A DNA stretch of 64,000 bases from Dreissena polymorpha (Eukaryota > Mollusca > Bivalvia > Myida > Dreissenidae), in the NCBI RefSeq assembly GCF_020536995.1, contig NC_068367.1:59575125-59639124 (forward strand). The letters run 5' to 3'. Every line of letters begins with the position of its first letter. The first letter of the stretch is position 1. The translations under genes and the position numbers were made by a program. Positions 47,863-58,647 of the stretch are shown here, in pieces. The notes under the pieces were generated by a model. The model was given only the letters and a program-made list of their open reading frames with translations, had not been told where the DNA came from and ran no database searches.

Positions 47863-47999
47863 ACCTGTAGCAGAGCGTGGCACCCGTTATGCAGTGCTCT
47901 TGTTGTCAACTCGTACCTCATTCAAACTATTCAACTTGTTTCATTTGTCTTATTTTGTCACAATTGTAAAATTCTTGAAAGACATCAACCACAAGTCAG

Positions 48000-48365
48000 G
48001 TTTTTTTTCCCACTTTTTGGGAAGATAGCCCATGGCTTTATAATTGGGAATTTTATCGGCATTTTCATGAAATTGGGAAAATAAATTAATTAGCATTTTT
48101 TTTCCACACGAAAAGTCCACTGATTAGGGAAATACTAAATTTGATATAACCCTTTATAATCATTCAAATTAAAAGAACAAAATCATATAATACTTTGTTA
48201 GATGTAATTGAATTAAAAACGAGATAAAATATACATTAGACATCTTTCTAAAAACAAAAAAAAAACAAAAAAATATATTTTTTTTTTTTTTTTTTGGAAA
48301 TTGGGAAAATTTTGCCACATTTTGGGAAAAAAGTATACTTTTTGGGATTGGGAACATAGCCGAAT
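48000..48365. repeat. TTGGGAA-word cluster, A/T runs
   Basis: At least six TTGGGAA or TTTGGGA words at 48014-48060 and 48298-48352, with poly-T and poly-A runs near 48257-48295. It looks like the two ends of a decayed element, but superfamily and borders are not clear. Confidence 0.35.
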
Positions 48366-49181
48366 TTCGGCTATAAAATCGAGCCAAAAAAAAACCTGCA
48401 AGTGTCAATTTTCATCAACACTTTCGCTGCTTATACATATCTGCAACAGACAACTTGCGCGAGCAATGCTTAGATAATTTAAGTGGAAACATCAAGAGGA
48501 AAATAAAAATTGTCTCTATGAGTTTGACTTATAAGCTAACCATCCTACACCTATTTCTGTATATCGGGTACGGGTTTAGTTTGGGTAGGTACAAGTTGAC
48601 TAAAAGACAGGTACGAGTTGACCACAATGGGTAGGTGTTTACCACGGAACAATTTGACCGGCATGCAGAACAAGATTATTGATTATTATATTTAACTGTC
48701 ACACAAATCTGAAAGATAACACAATGTATTACAAACACAATGACTGTCAAGACATTCTAAACTTTTACAGTTAACATATAACAGGTGTACACATCTGATA
48801 TACTGACCAAATTAAATAACTCAAGATTCACACCAGATACGACACAGTTTCAAAACTCGACATTTTGTCTGCATGCCACGCCAATTTAGTCCAAAAAATT
48901 TGATTTAACCAGTGAATTCTGAGCTATATATCTTAAAGCAGAATGAACATTATGTCTAAAAAGTGTTTTTCGGCTAAATTCTGGTATGAACTATCTTCAC
49001 ACAAAGCATCTGGTAAACCTTCAGATAGCAATAGCAGAATGCTAATAATGAGTATAATGTTCTGTATTGTGGAAGAAATACATGTAGTAAAATAATATGA
49101 TAGTATGAAACATGGTTTTTGTATTTTATAGCTGTAGCAGTGTTCCCAACTTGAACATCATCTTCTGTGTACATATCTGAG

Positions 49182-49697
49182 GCAGAGCCAGCTTGCCCAT
49201 CTGACCTCTGTTGTGGACAACCGAGTAAGAGCCAGCTTGCATGTCATCTGTTCTGGACATCCGTGTTAGAGCCAGCTTGCACGTCCTCTATTGTGGACAT
49301 CAGTGTTAGTACTAGCTTGCATGTCATCTGTTGTGAACATCCGTGTAAGAGCCAGCTTGCACGTCATCTCTTTTGGACATCAGTGTTAGAGCCAGCTTAC
49401 ACATCCTCTGTTGTGGACATCCGTGTAAGTGCTAGCTTGCACGTAATCTGTTGTGGACATCTGTGTTAGAGCCAGCTTGCACGTCATATGTTTAGGACAT
49501 CAGTCAGAGATAGCGTGCATGTTATTTACTTGTGGACATTAGTCAGAGCCAGCAAGGACAATCTCTGTTGTGGATATCTGTCTTTGAGCTTGCACGTCAT
49601 CGGTTGTTCACATCCTTGTAATAACCAGCTTGCACATCAACTGATGTGGAAATCTGAGTCAGAGCCAGCTTGCACATCATCCGTTGTGGACATCTCT
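49182..49697. repeat. 40-bp minisatellite, about 13 units
   Basis: The unit is GAGCCAGCTTGCACGTCATC plus TGTTGTGGACATCCGTGTTA, repeated about 13 times with 10-20% variation. Because 40 is not a multiple of three, the three frames alternate every unit; two open stretches of 100 and 71 codons result, rich in Cys, Ser and Leu. An acceptor-like TTTTATAGCTGTAG precedes the array at 49140 and AATAAA follows at 49777, so it might be transcribed. Nothing shows that it is translated. Confidence 0.9.
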
Positions 49698-50404
49698 TTA
49701 TGATTCTACTCTTTGCTTAGATTGACACCGTGACTTTAGTGTAAAATGTTACAACCTTAAGCTATTCCTATTGTTGAATAAAAATATTGTGTCATTAAAA
49801 TATATTTTGTTGGATAATTTGTATGTTGAGTTGTATTGTTTGGTCATTGCAAAGTATCAAGTTATTTTAAGACAAGAAAAAGCTCATCTTTCATCATGTA
49901 TTTATATTAAAATTCTTGAATGTTAGTGAAGGTACAGTTCATATAATTAAAAGCAATTGTAATATGATTGCTTGTGTTTTATTGCACAGTGAATACCATC
50001 TTGTCTTTATGCTTACATATAGAACGGAAAAATAGTAAACTGTCGTTTTTATATGCAATGGGATTGTATATGAAGACTTGTATGTTCAGATGAAAAAATT
50101 GCCATAATTTTTCTCTTTATATTTTATTCCTGCTAAATGGTTGATGCAATAAAGTTAAGTCTTTAATGACTTGTGTTTCTTGTAATATTATTTGTAAGCA
50201 AATTTGGCTGTAGTATTAGATGCATGCTGTACAAGGTACTGTAAATCAACATTATATTGTTTGAGTATGAATAGATAATTCAAGGTGCACAGCCATTAAT
50301 TTTGCCCTCCACCATCTCCGATTTTGGTTAGACAGTTGCAAGTTACTTGCATTAGTATGAAGTCTTAAAATAACTTAAGTATAATTGCTGTTGTGTTATT
50401 ATTA

Positions 50405-50635
50405 ACCTTTTCCTGCTCTGAGGAAATTTTAAATTTTCTACATGCAAACATCATAAAACCAGAACAGCCTGCAAGTAACTCACAATCTGTTCAGGTTTTA
50501 TGCTGTTTGCTGCTCATCAGTATCCATGGGTTGGAAACAAAGCCTTTAAAACTTTAATATAGTAAGAAAGGTCTTAAATTAAATTTATTCTCGAATGTGT
50601 CTTAGTGCGTTTTTGAGTGGTACATGGTTAAATGT
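50405..50635 (+). repeat. Dispersed repeat, AACAGCATAAAACCAGAACAG family
   Basis: Second member of the 14020-14215 family: CATAAAACCAGAACAGCCTG, TTTTATGCTGTTTGCTGCTC and AAGAAAGGTCTTAAATTAAA in the same order, with a longer conserved tail. Confidence 0.8.
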
Positions 50636-50679
50636 CTCATTTTGTTTTTGATTATCTTTGGTTTATTGAACATATATGA

Positions 50680-50806
50680 GCCTTGCTCTGTGAAAAAGGG
50701 GTTTAATGCATGTGCGTTAAGTATCGTCCCTGATAAGCCTGTGCGGTCTGCCAAGGCTAATCTGGAGTGCACATGCATTAAACCCCTTTTTCACAGAGCG
50801 AGGCTC
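50680..50806. mobile_element. Short palindromic MITE (GCATGTGCG family)
   Basis: Starts CTCTGTGAAAAAGGGGTTTA and ends with its near-exact inverse TAAACCCCTTTTTCACAGAG. The inside holds ATGCATGTGCGTTAAGTATC and ACATGCAT. Shorter than the 14965 and 56603 copies. Confidence 0.85.
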
Positions 50807-50942
50807 TGTATTAGACAGTGCATTCAAATAATACAATTTAAATCTGAATCTTTTATTTAGTTGCAATACTTTAAAGCTTACTATGCTTGCAGTTTTAGTG
50901 AAAACACAAACTTTTAATCAAAGAAGCATATAATGTGTATTA

Positions 50943-51062
50943 CTCATTTAATCAACTTCCACTTTATTCCATACACGTGTTCGACTCTGTGACATTACGT
51001 TCTGTCAAAGCTTTTTATTGCAAATTCATTAAACATAAATTGGTAACCTTGGGTATCCAAAA
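50943..51062 (-). pseudogene. Harbinger-like transposase, C-terminal remnant
   Basis: Read on the minus strand, FGYPRLPIY (51062-51036) fits the GDSGYPL-type motif, and after a gap RVEHVYGIKWKLIK (about 50988-50947) fits the V-E-x-x-x-G-x-x-K motif that carries the third catalytic acid of the PIF/Harbinger DDE nuclease (Glu codon at 50980-50982). Stops and frame changes separate the two motifs, so this part is dead. It lies 3' of the domain remnant at 51500-51955 on the same strand. Confidence 0.5.
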
Positions 51063-51499
51063 GGAATCCAAATTTTACTAGCCATAGACTTTCCAAAATG
51101 CAATTGTTTCTGAGAAGTATTTTTCTCTAGAAGGTGGCAAAACTCCTAAGCAATTCCTTTTTGGGCTAATGGTAGGGCTTATGCGTGTAACACCCATTGA
51201 CAAATTATTAAATATACATTGAAAGGTCATTGTTCACAAAACAGATCATGATATAACATGATGCAGCATTTTGTACTATATCAAATTAAATGTTGCTGAA
51301 AACAGTAGAATATTCAAATTATGGACATTTTATTCTGTTAATAATGCTATCTTTCTAACATTACAAATCAATAAAGCATGCTTAACAATAGCAGAACTCT
51401 TTTGACTTTTAATTATCTTTTCCAGTCTTTAAATCTTTACAAAATTCATTGTCCCACTAACACCATCCTATAAAACAGGTTATGGCTTCCAATTGTTAA

Positions 51500-51955
51500 T
51501 CAACTATAAAGCATGAACAAAGGCACAAATATCGCAGTATCTTTTGCAAATGATACAAATGTCCATGGCCTCGATACGGAACAAAAAGCAAGATTTCTTG
51601 TCAGGCGGTAAGCTGAATTCCTCGAGAACATTCGAAAAATGTCCATTTAATGCGCCACTGGGCCGTTCCTATTTAAATGGGCATCATGCACAGAACTTGG
51701 CCATCCAGGTCATATGTCCAAACATTTCAAGTTACTGTCATAGACTGCTTGAAGAACTAAACTGCTGATAAACAAGGACCTATGCTCAGATGTTGAAGCA
51801 GGACATGCACTGTGGGTTCCATCAACAGTCCAATCATTCTACATCATTCATGAAATCCATAGGCAATGATCTTCAGCTCATGACGAGATTCTGGAAATCT
51901 GATGTACTGCTCCATCATTGCTGACAAGTTGAAATGACTGTGTAATGTTGAGTCC
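51500..51955 (-). pseudogene. Harbinger-like transposase, DDE-domain exon
   Basis: After an acceptor (TATTTCAG, ending at 51956) the minus strand reads DSTLHSHF, EQYIRFPESRHELKIIAYGF and a stop. A frame change follows, giving VDGTHSACPAS (51826-51794) and SLVLQAVYDSNLKCLDI, and another frame brings HDAH (near 51681). These match the order in PIF/Harbinger and HARBI1-like nucleases: ST(L)H..., yIrwP..., the first Asp in DGTH, FHS..vQAVcD.n.., and the second Asp in GS.HD. Frame changes and stops make it a pseudogene. It continues the exon series that begins at 57061. Confidence 0.7.
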
Positions 51956-52225
51956 CTGAAATACAAAAGTAAAATTCATGCAAGAGTTTAGCCATATTAA
52001 TTATGCTTGATTGCATTGAAAGCTTTATGCTTATTAAGACATTCTAGAGTCCGTTTTCTGGGAATAATCAGTACTTTGTATATATGAAGATAAAGAGACC
52101 GCTAATAAACAGGGTTGAACCCAAAATGTTCCCATCACTAGGTGAACACCATATCCACTACGCCAGCCTGACAAAGTAAATGAAGTGAAGCTTCTAAGTT
52201 ATGTCTCATTTGATTGTTAACAAGA

Positions 52226-53345
52226 GCACCGCCCTGCGGGTTCAGACCTCTCATCTATTTTTTTTAAAGTTGAAGGGACCTATCTCAATACTTCAATCAC
52301 AAAGGAGGGAGAGGTGGGGTGGAGAAGGGTGTATAGTGTGGTGGTGTGGTCATTTATTACACTATCTTCCAAAAATGAAAAAATGATAAAAATAAATATT
52401 TGTGTTTTTTAGCCATGTTTAAAAAAAAATGGGCAGGGGGTATAGTGTGAGGGTGTGGTCATTTATTAGATGATCTTTCAAAATGAAAAAAAAAGTACTT
52501 TTTGCTTTTTTTTGGGGGGGGGCGTGGGGGATGGTTTGGGTGGAGTCTATTGTGGTATGTCAGATAAGAGTTGCTTTGTAACGCTTGTAAAGAAGTTATG
52601 GAAAATTTAGCAAAATTTAATAATTTCACCTTGAGAGTCATGGTCATTCAAAGGTCAAGGTAAAAATTCAACTTGCCAGCTACAGTTACTTATGATAGCA
52701 TGACAGTATTTGAAGTTTGAAAGCAATAGCCTTGATACTTGAGAAGTAAAGTAGATCAAAACACAAAATTTAACCACATATTCAAAGTTACTAAGTAAGA
52801 AAAGGACCATAATTCTGTCAAAATGACAACCAGAGTTATTCAACTTGTCCTGTACTGTCCCCTTATGATAATTTGCGAGTGTTCCAAGTATGAAAGCAAT
52901 ATCTATGATACTTTAGGAGTAAAGTGGACCAAAACACAAAACTTAACCAAATTTTCAATTTTCTAAGAATAAAAAGGGCACATAATACTTTCAAAATGCC
53001 AGTCAGAGTTACATAACTTTGTCTGCACAGTCCCTTTATGATAGTAAGTGTTGCAAGTATGAAAGCAATAGCTTTGATACTGTAGGAATAAAGTGGACCT
53101 AAACACAAAACTTAACCAAATTTTCAATTTTCTAAGTATAAAAAGGGCACATAATTCTGTCAAAATGCACGCCAGAGTTATCTAACTTTGCCTGCCCAGT
53201 CCCCTCATGGTAGTAAGTAAATAAGTTTTATACTTGATACTTTATGAGAAAAGTGGACCTAAACACAAAACTTAACCGGACACCGACACCGACGCAGACG
53301 CCGACGCCAAGATGATGACAATATCTCTTTTTTTTTCAAAAAAAA
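52226..53345 (-). mobile_element. Tandem-unit element with CCGACG tail (left arm)
   Basis: About four units of roughly 168 bp with AGTATGAAAGCAATA, TAAAGTGGACC.AAACACAAA and AAAAAGGGCACATAAT words (marks near 52709, 52877, 53047, 53214). A run of GACACCGACGCAGACGCC-type triplets follows at 53279-53308. The mirror copy is at about 62900-64000. Same architecture as the 40-kb element, different sequence. Orientation is uncertain. Confidence 0.7.
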
Positions 53346-53516
53346 AAGATGAGCTTATAAATAAAATGTAACATATTGCAAACTTGATTACACGATTTTT
53401 CATAAATACTCTTTCAGCTTTTTATTTATATATGAAGGCTAGGGTCACTTTCAGCGAGCCTTACAAAAAAACTAACTATATTTGCAATTGTCAAGACTCC
53501 TTCACATACAATTTAC

Positions 53517-53597
53517 CTTTGCTTATTCCAATATCCTTTTGCCAACCAACATTGTGCGGTCACGTACCATACATGGTTCCACAGTTGTACAGAATTC
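53517..53597 (-). pseudogene. Harbinger-like gene, exon 3 (left arm)
   Basis: Minus-strand exon of 81 nt between acceptor TTTATTTTGTAG and donor AAAG|GTAAAT. It reads CTTVEPCMVRDRTMSVGK and, in another frame at its end, DIGISK. This suits the helix-turn-helix segment of Harbinger transposases (x-E-x-x-R-x-V-x-D-R-F-x-V-G-K-S). The frame switch and an in-frame stop mark decay. Same splice sites as 62638-62718. The opposite-strand 74-codon frame over this region (53384-53608) is a shadow. Confidence 0.45.
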
Positions 53598-53699
53598 CTA
53601 CAAAATAAATGAAGTATACATTTACAATTCAAATTTCTTTTCAAAGAATGTGTAGGTAACTAAATTCCCTATACATTACTTTAATGTCATAAAATAAAT

Positions 53700-54275
53700 T
53701 TCAAACAAGGGCTGTTTGTAAAACATGCATGCCCCCCATATGGATTGTCAATTGTTGTGGCAGCCATTGTGTGAATACGTTTTTTGGCACTGTGACCTTG
53801 ACCTTTGACCTAGTGACCTGAAAGTCAATAGGGGTCATCTGCGAGTCATTAACTATGTACCTATGAAGTTTCATGATCCTAGGCATAAGTTCTTGAGTTA
53901 TCATCCGGAAACCATTTTACTTTTTTGGGTCACCGTGACCTTGACCTTCGACTTAGTGACCTCAAAATCAATAGGGGTCATCTGCGAGTCATGATCAATG
54001 TACCTATGAAGTTTCATGATCCTAGGCATAAGCGTTCTTGAGTTATCATCGGGAAACCATTTTACTATTTAGGGTCACCGTGACCTTGACCTAGTGACCT
54101 GAAAATCAATAGGGGTCATCTTCGAGTCATGATCAATGTACCTATGAAGTTTCATGATCTTAGGCAAAATCGTTCTTGGGTTATCATCCGGAAACCATCT
54201 GGTGGACAGACATATGGACATTCGGACCGACATGTGCAAAACAATAAACCTGCTCTCCTTCGGAGGGGGGCATAA
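53700..54275 (-). mobile_element. Tandem-unit element, three units (left arm)
   Basis: Three units of about 130-145 bp with TCAATAGGGGTCATCTGCGA, CCTATGAAGTTTCATGATC and TTATCATCCGGAAACCAT, ending in GACAGACATATGGACATTCG and CTCCTTCGGAGGGGGGCAT, a hairpin. Mirror copy at about 61975-62530. Confidence 0.75.
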
Positions 54276-54689
54276 ATATTTAACAGATATTTAACAAAAA
54301 TTAACTTGATTCATCAAATTAATCAGTATCGAATAATAGACCAGTTTCACAATATGAACACCGATACTATTTTTAGATATCAATCATATCACCTGACGCG
54401 TTGAATTGCAGAACAAGGCTGAACGTGGAACTGCATTTTCTTTTGCTATGCAAATTGCGTTGAATATCAAGATTTTAATGCGCACTGACACTGGTTACAA
54501 TTAAGTCAAACATATGAATACAGACAACCATCACATGTCATGCTGTGTTAAGTAAAAAAATTGATAAGTAATTCAAATATAAAAATTATAACACCTAAAT
54601 AATGATTCAAGGACATAAGTTATGTACTATTAGTGTATATTAATGAATTATATTTAATCTTTATAAATAACAATAGATGTGTTCATCAG

Positions 54690-54955
54690 AAACACAATGC
54701 CCACTACCTGCGCCGCTTTTAATTATACATATATTTTTTTAACCTTTGACTTTGAAGGACGACCTTGACCTTGAACGTCCACCACTCAAAATGTGCAGCT
54801 TCATGAGATACACATGCATGCCAAATATCAAGTTGCTATCTTCAATGTTGCAAAACTAATGGCCAACGTTATTTTTTTTCCGGACAGACGGACATACTGA
54901 CTGACTGACGGACAGTTCAACTGCTATATGCCACCCTTCCAGGGGCATACAATTT
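54690..54955. repeat. Dispersed mollusc-type repeat (left arm)
   Basis: CTTTGACTTTGAAGGACGAC, ACCTTGACCTTGAA, TTCATGAGATACACATGCAT, a GGACAGACGGACA run and TATATGCCACCCTTCCAGGG. Mirror copy at 60300-60560. In the left arm the hAT target site downstream of it (54667-54674) is empty. Confidence 0.6.
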
Positions 54956-56254
54956 CCAGTTACCAATAAGCATCAGAGTAAATGTGGTCTGAAGACTAAA
55001 TATCGATTATTGCACAAATTGAAGTCATAAATTAGCAGTATACAATACTAAGTATTGTAAGACTACAATTTTCAAAGGTAGGATGTGTACAATTTCATGA
55101 ATTATAGAACGTGTAAGAGTTGAATCAAGCATCAGACAAAGTCCTATCAAATAGAAGAAAATGACACAAATGTTTAGCATTAAATTTTTGAAATATTAAA
55201 AATATATAGGTATAAAGCACTTTATAATTATGATAAAACTGGCTAATATGTATACAGTATTTAGTTTCTGACAATCTTTTTGGACAGATGACTTTCAATG
55301 TTGACAATATCTTTTATGTTCAGTAAAAGCAACAATTGAGTATTTGGCGTTAAATTATTCCAAGAAACGGCTATGCAATGCTACAACCATGAGACGCCAT
55401 GGTCACATGGAGGTGTCATTAATTGTGTTAAATTACCAGATGACCAGATATCTACAACATGTGGTTTATGACATCACGTTGTTATTTAGTATTTGTCTGC
55501 ACAGTATCTGATCATAAAGAGGTTATGGGTTTGTGCTGAATACAGGGGAATTTAAACGCAAGATCTATCAATAAATAAAATAATTGATTAATCACCCAAA
55601 TAATGCGCAAACAAAGAGTTACAGATAATCCAATAAGTTTTAGACTGTAAATTTACACACACTAAGAATTGAAAGCCATACTTGGAGTGTCAGAGTTTGT
55701 GCAAAAAAAAAGAATACAAACAAGAATACAAACAAGTACTTTAATCAAGAAAATGTATTTCATATATTGGCACTTAAAATGGAAAGTATATATTAAGTAA
55801 TTAATGGCTATTTCTGACGAAGTCAACTTGTGTTGGCAATATCATTTAGTAGATCTAGCTGAATGATCAAAAGCAGAGCGATATTGCGATGCACTATTAG
55901 AAATCTCTACACGTTCAGCCTCATTCTGGAATTCTGCAATCATTTGACTACCTGCTATATTGGCTTATTGTGAAAAGGGTCTATTCACTTATAAATACTT
56001 TAAAGAAGTAGATTTTCCATCACTCTACAGCTGTTGGGCTTTCTTAAAGGAAGTTTGGGAGTAAAATAAATCTACTCCAAGTTTTTATCACAAAAAACTT
56101 CCAACAAGTGGAGAATTAGCCGCATTTAGTGGATGATTTAGAAACATGATCAATTTAAATTAGATCTACATGTAATAGCTATTGAAAAGTTAAGTTATCC
56201 AGTTATTCTTGCTGCAATGTGGATAAGAATAATACAAACCAATAGCTGACAAAC

Positions 56255-56352
56255 CTGATATCAGTGATATGTTGACCTTTGAAGTCAAAATGGAGACCTG
56301 AAATCTGTCTGTATAGAGAGGCACAATTTGTTTGGCATATCTTCAACCATTA
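56255..56352 (-). pseudogene. Harbinger-like gene, exon 2 (left arm)
   Basis: Minus-strand exon of 98 nt between acceptor GTTGCCAG and donor ATCAG|GTTTGT, in phase with exon 1. It starts VMVEDMPNKLCLSIQTDFRS and stops after a further PF. The right-arm copy reads on to FRSQFRLQRSTYH before its own stop. F-x-x-x-F-R-[LM]-x-R-x-T-[FY] is the N-terminal signature of HARBI1-like proteins. Confidence 0.55.
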
Positions 56353-56602
56353 CTGGCAACACACACCTACAAAATTTATATATAAATTATATTAAAACAT
56401 AAATTTATTAATAATTTTATTTATTAATTTATGACGAAATGTTTTAATCTAGGTCAGCTATAACGAAACTAAAAACGGATTAAAAACAATACCTTATTTT
56501 AATTAATAGGTTGAAAACAAAAATAAATGTATAAATATATTGACGTTCAACTGAACGAATACAAGACACAAGTACATTACATTACAATAAGTTATTATTT
56601 CA

Positions 56603-56868
56603 GTCGCATTCGGAGAAAACTGGACTTAGTGCATGTGCGTAAAGTGTCATCCCAGATTAGCGTAAGCCTGTGCAGTCCGCACAGGCTAATCAGGGACGAC
56701 ACTTTCCGCATTAACTTCATTTTCGGTAAGGAGGGACTTCCTTGAAATTAAAAATACCATAAAAGCGGAAAGTGTAATCCCTGATTAGCATGTGCGGACT
56801 GCACAGGCTAATCTGCGATGACACTTTACGCACATGCATTAAGCCCAGTTTTCTCAGAACGCGGCTCA
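56603..56868. mobile_element. Palindromic MITE (left arm)
   Basis: Long member of the GCATGTGCGTAAAGTGTC family with ends GGAGAAAACTGGACTTAGTG and AAGCCCAGTTTTCTCAGAAC. It lies in intron 1 of the Harbinger-like fossil, 76 bp from the exon 1 donor. Mirror copy at 58383-58647. Confidence 0.9.
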
Positions 56869-56943
56869 TTCAATTAACAATTGTCAACATTATGCATATT
56901 ATCGGATAGTTTTACACAATATTAAAAAAGTACAAATACAAAC

Positions 56944-57061
56944 CTGGTAATACATGTAAATGATCGTATGCAATACAGTTATTGATCCCAATCTGATCTA
57001 TTTCCGAATTATCTGCGAATCCATCGAGTAGAAACAATAACCATGCAATTCGCTCCGCCAT
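56944..57061 (-). pseudogene. Harbinger-like gene, exon 1 (left arm)
   Basis: Minus-strand ATG in good context (TTTCAAGATGGCGG), 39 codons plus one base, starting MAERIAWLLFLLDGFADNSE and ending CCAG|GTTTGT. The exon is open and identical to 58190-58307. The start is hydrophobic then acidic. It is assigned to the Harbinger-like gene by phase, strand and position, not by its own homology. The CGCGGAA-rich segment directly upstream is the presumed promoter or 5' terminal region. Confidence 0.5.
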
Positions 57062-57116
57062 CTTGAAACGTTATACTTACTGAACGCACTGATTGTGTTG
57101 CATTTGTTACAAAGTA

Positions 57117-57593
57117 TCTGATTGGTTATTTCTAAGTATCGGATCCAATCAAATTTTTCGGGTAACTAGGGATTCTAACACCTAACAACCCGAGATTTGT
57201 ACAGTAATTCAATGCTTAATTTTCGCGGACGATATTTGTGTTCCGCGCTTTTTGGATCTGGTATTTACTGGATTTTCTCTCTTTAATAGACTTCTTAAAA
57301 TAGCATTCTACAATCTCCGCGCGATTTTAAACACTACTATTTGTACAGAGTAGATAAATAACGTTCCGCGCGATTAATTGAGCCCGCCTTTTCTACAGGG
57401 TTGAAAAATAATTGCTCCGACGGAAAATATATGAAAGTTCCGCGCTTTTTAGATTTCGATTTGTATGTAGTGTTTTATGGCCATGCTGGCATTGGTTTTT
57501 CGCGGAAAGTGAAAGTTCCGCGAAAAATGACAATCCCGATATTTACTATATAAGTATATGTATTTTAGCGGGGGTCCCCTTTGGCTTTCCATA
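57117..57593 (-). promoter_or_regulatory. CGCGGAA-rich segment, left arm (putative promoter)
   Basis: Second copy of the 46382-46905 repeat, oriented toward exon 1 at 57061. It has repeated TTCCGCG/CGCGCGATT words. Its inner end (TTTGGCTTTCCATA) is the innermost base-paired part of the palindrome. Promoter function is inference from position and CpG content; no TATA box is evident. Confidence 0.45.
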
Positions 57594-57657
57594 CTTAACA
57601 TATTTTGTGTAGCTTTTATGTGTAGAAGTTTTATGTAGGACATAATACTTACGAAAC
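57594..57657. other. Palindrome spacer
   Basis: 64 bp of AT-rich sequence separating the two arms, from CTTAACATATTTTG to TACTTACGAAAC. No counterpart elsewhere in the window. Confidence 0.9.
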
Positions 57658-58134
57658 TATGGAAAGCCAAAGGGGACCCCCGCTAAAATACATATACTTA
57701 TATAGTAAATATCGGGATTGTCATTTTTCGCGGAACTTTCACTTTCCGCGAAAAACCAATGCCAGCATGGCCATTAAACACTACATACAAATCGAAATCT
57801 AAAAAGCGCGGAACTTTCATATATTTTCCGTCGGAGCAATTATTTTTCAACCCTGTAGAAAAAGCGGGCTCAATTAATCGCGCGGAACGTTATTTATCTA
57901 CTCTGTACAAATAGTAGTGTTTAAAATCGCGCGGAGATTGTAGAATGCTATTTTAAGAAGTCTATTCAAGAGAGAAAATCCAGTAAATACCAGATCCAAA
58001 AAGCGCGGAACACAAATATCGTCCGCGAAAATTAAGCATTGAATTACTGTACAAATCTCGGGTTGTTAGGTGTTAGAATCCCTAGTTACCCGAAAAATTT
58101 GATTGGATCCGATACTTAGAAATAACCAATCAGA
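57658..58134 (+). promoter_or_regulatory. CGCGGAA-rich segment, right arm (putative promoter)
   Basis: Third copy of the repeat, pointing to exon 1 at 58190. Compared with copy 1 it has an extra stretch of about 60 bp in the middle and lacks a short CGCGCGG-containing repeat near the end. The head-to-head layout with the left-arm copy would give a divergent promoter pair about 0.6 kb each side of the spacer. Confidence 0.45.
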
Positions 58135-58189
58135 TACTTTGTAACATATGCAACACAATCAGTGCGTTCAGTAAGTATAACGTTTCAAG

Positions 58190-58307
58190 ATGGCGGAGCG
58201 AATTGCATGGTTATTGTTTCTACTCGATGGATTCGCAGATAATTCGGAAATAGATCAGATTGGGATCAATAACTGTATTGCATACGATCATTTACATGTA
58301 TTACCAG
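58190..58307 (+). pseudogene. Harbinger-like gene, exon 1 (right arm)
   Basis: Same 118-bp exon as 57061-56944 without a single difference: ATG, 39 codons, donor CCAG|GTTTGT. Identity over an exon of a gene that is broken downstream reflects recent common origin of the arms rather than selection. Confidence 0.5.
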
Positions 58308-58382
58308 GTTTGTATTTGTACTTTTTTAATATTGTGTAAAACTATCCGATAATATGCATAATGTTGACAATTGTTAATTAAA

Positions 58383-58647
58383 TGAGCCGCGTTCTGAGAA
58401 AACTGGGCTTAATGCATGTGCGTAGTGTCATCGCAGATTAGCCTGTGCAGTCCGCACGTGCTAATCAGGGATTACACTTTCCGCTTTTATGGTATTTTTA
58501 ATTTCAAGGAAGTCCCTCCTTACCGAAAATGAAGTTTATGCGGAAAGTGTCGTCCCTGATTAGCCTGTGCGGACTGCACAGGCTTACGCTAATCTGGGAT
58601 GACACTTTACGCACATGCACTAAGCCCAGTTTTCTCCGAATGCGACT
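58383..58647. mobile_element. Palindromic MITE (right arm)
   Basis: Mirror copy of 56603-56868 in intron 1, with a few substitutions and small indels (for example GTGCGTAGTGTCATC for GTGCGTAAAGTGTCATC). Confidence 0.9.

Larger units (their letters stand above)
47327..48650. repeat. Region bounded by GTCAACTCGTACC words
   Basis: GTCAACTCGTACC or close variants occur at 47328 and 47339, again at 47908, and inverted at 48590 and 48614. The inverted outer pairs may mark one element about 1.3 kb long that now contains the tandem units at 47441-47862 and a TTGGGAA-rich stretch. No coding capacity. Confidence 0.4.
52226..57593 (+). repeat. Giant inverted repeat, left arm
   Basis: Reverse-complement partner of 57658-64000. 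Matching positions sum to 115251 near the centre. Identity is about 98-99% where I compared it: the 118-bp exon 1 is identical, and the 225-bp stretch at 53384 differs by one base. Differences are scattered substitutions, small indels and one 988-bp insertion in the other arm. The outer end is not reached because the right arm is cut by the window edge. Contents going inward: tandem-unit elements, exon 3, exon 2, palindromic MITE, exon 1 and the CGCGGAA-rich segment. Confidence 0.97.

Noticed and set aside
53384-53608. 74-codon plus-strand frame, conserved at 62627-62851 on the minus strand
   Set aside because: Conservation comes from the palindrome. The opposite strand holds exon 3 of the Harbinger-like fossil with proper splice sites.
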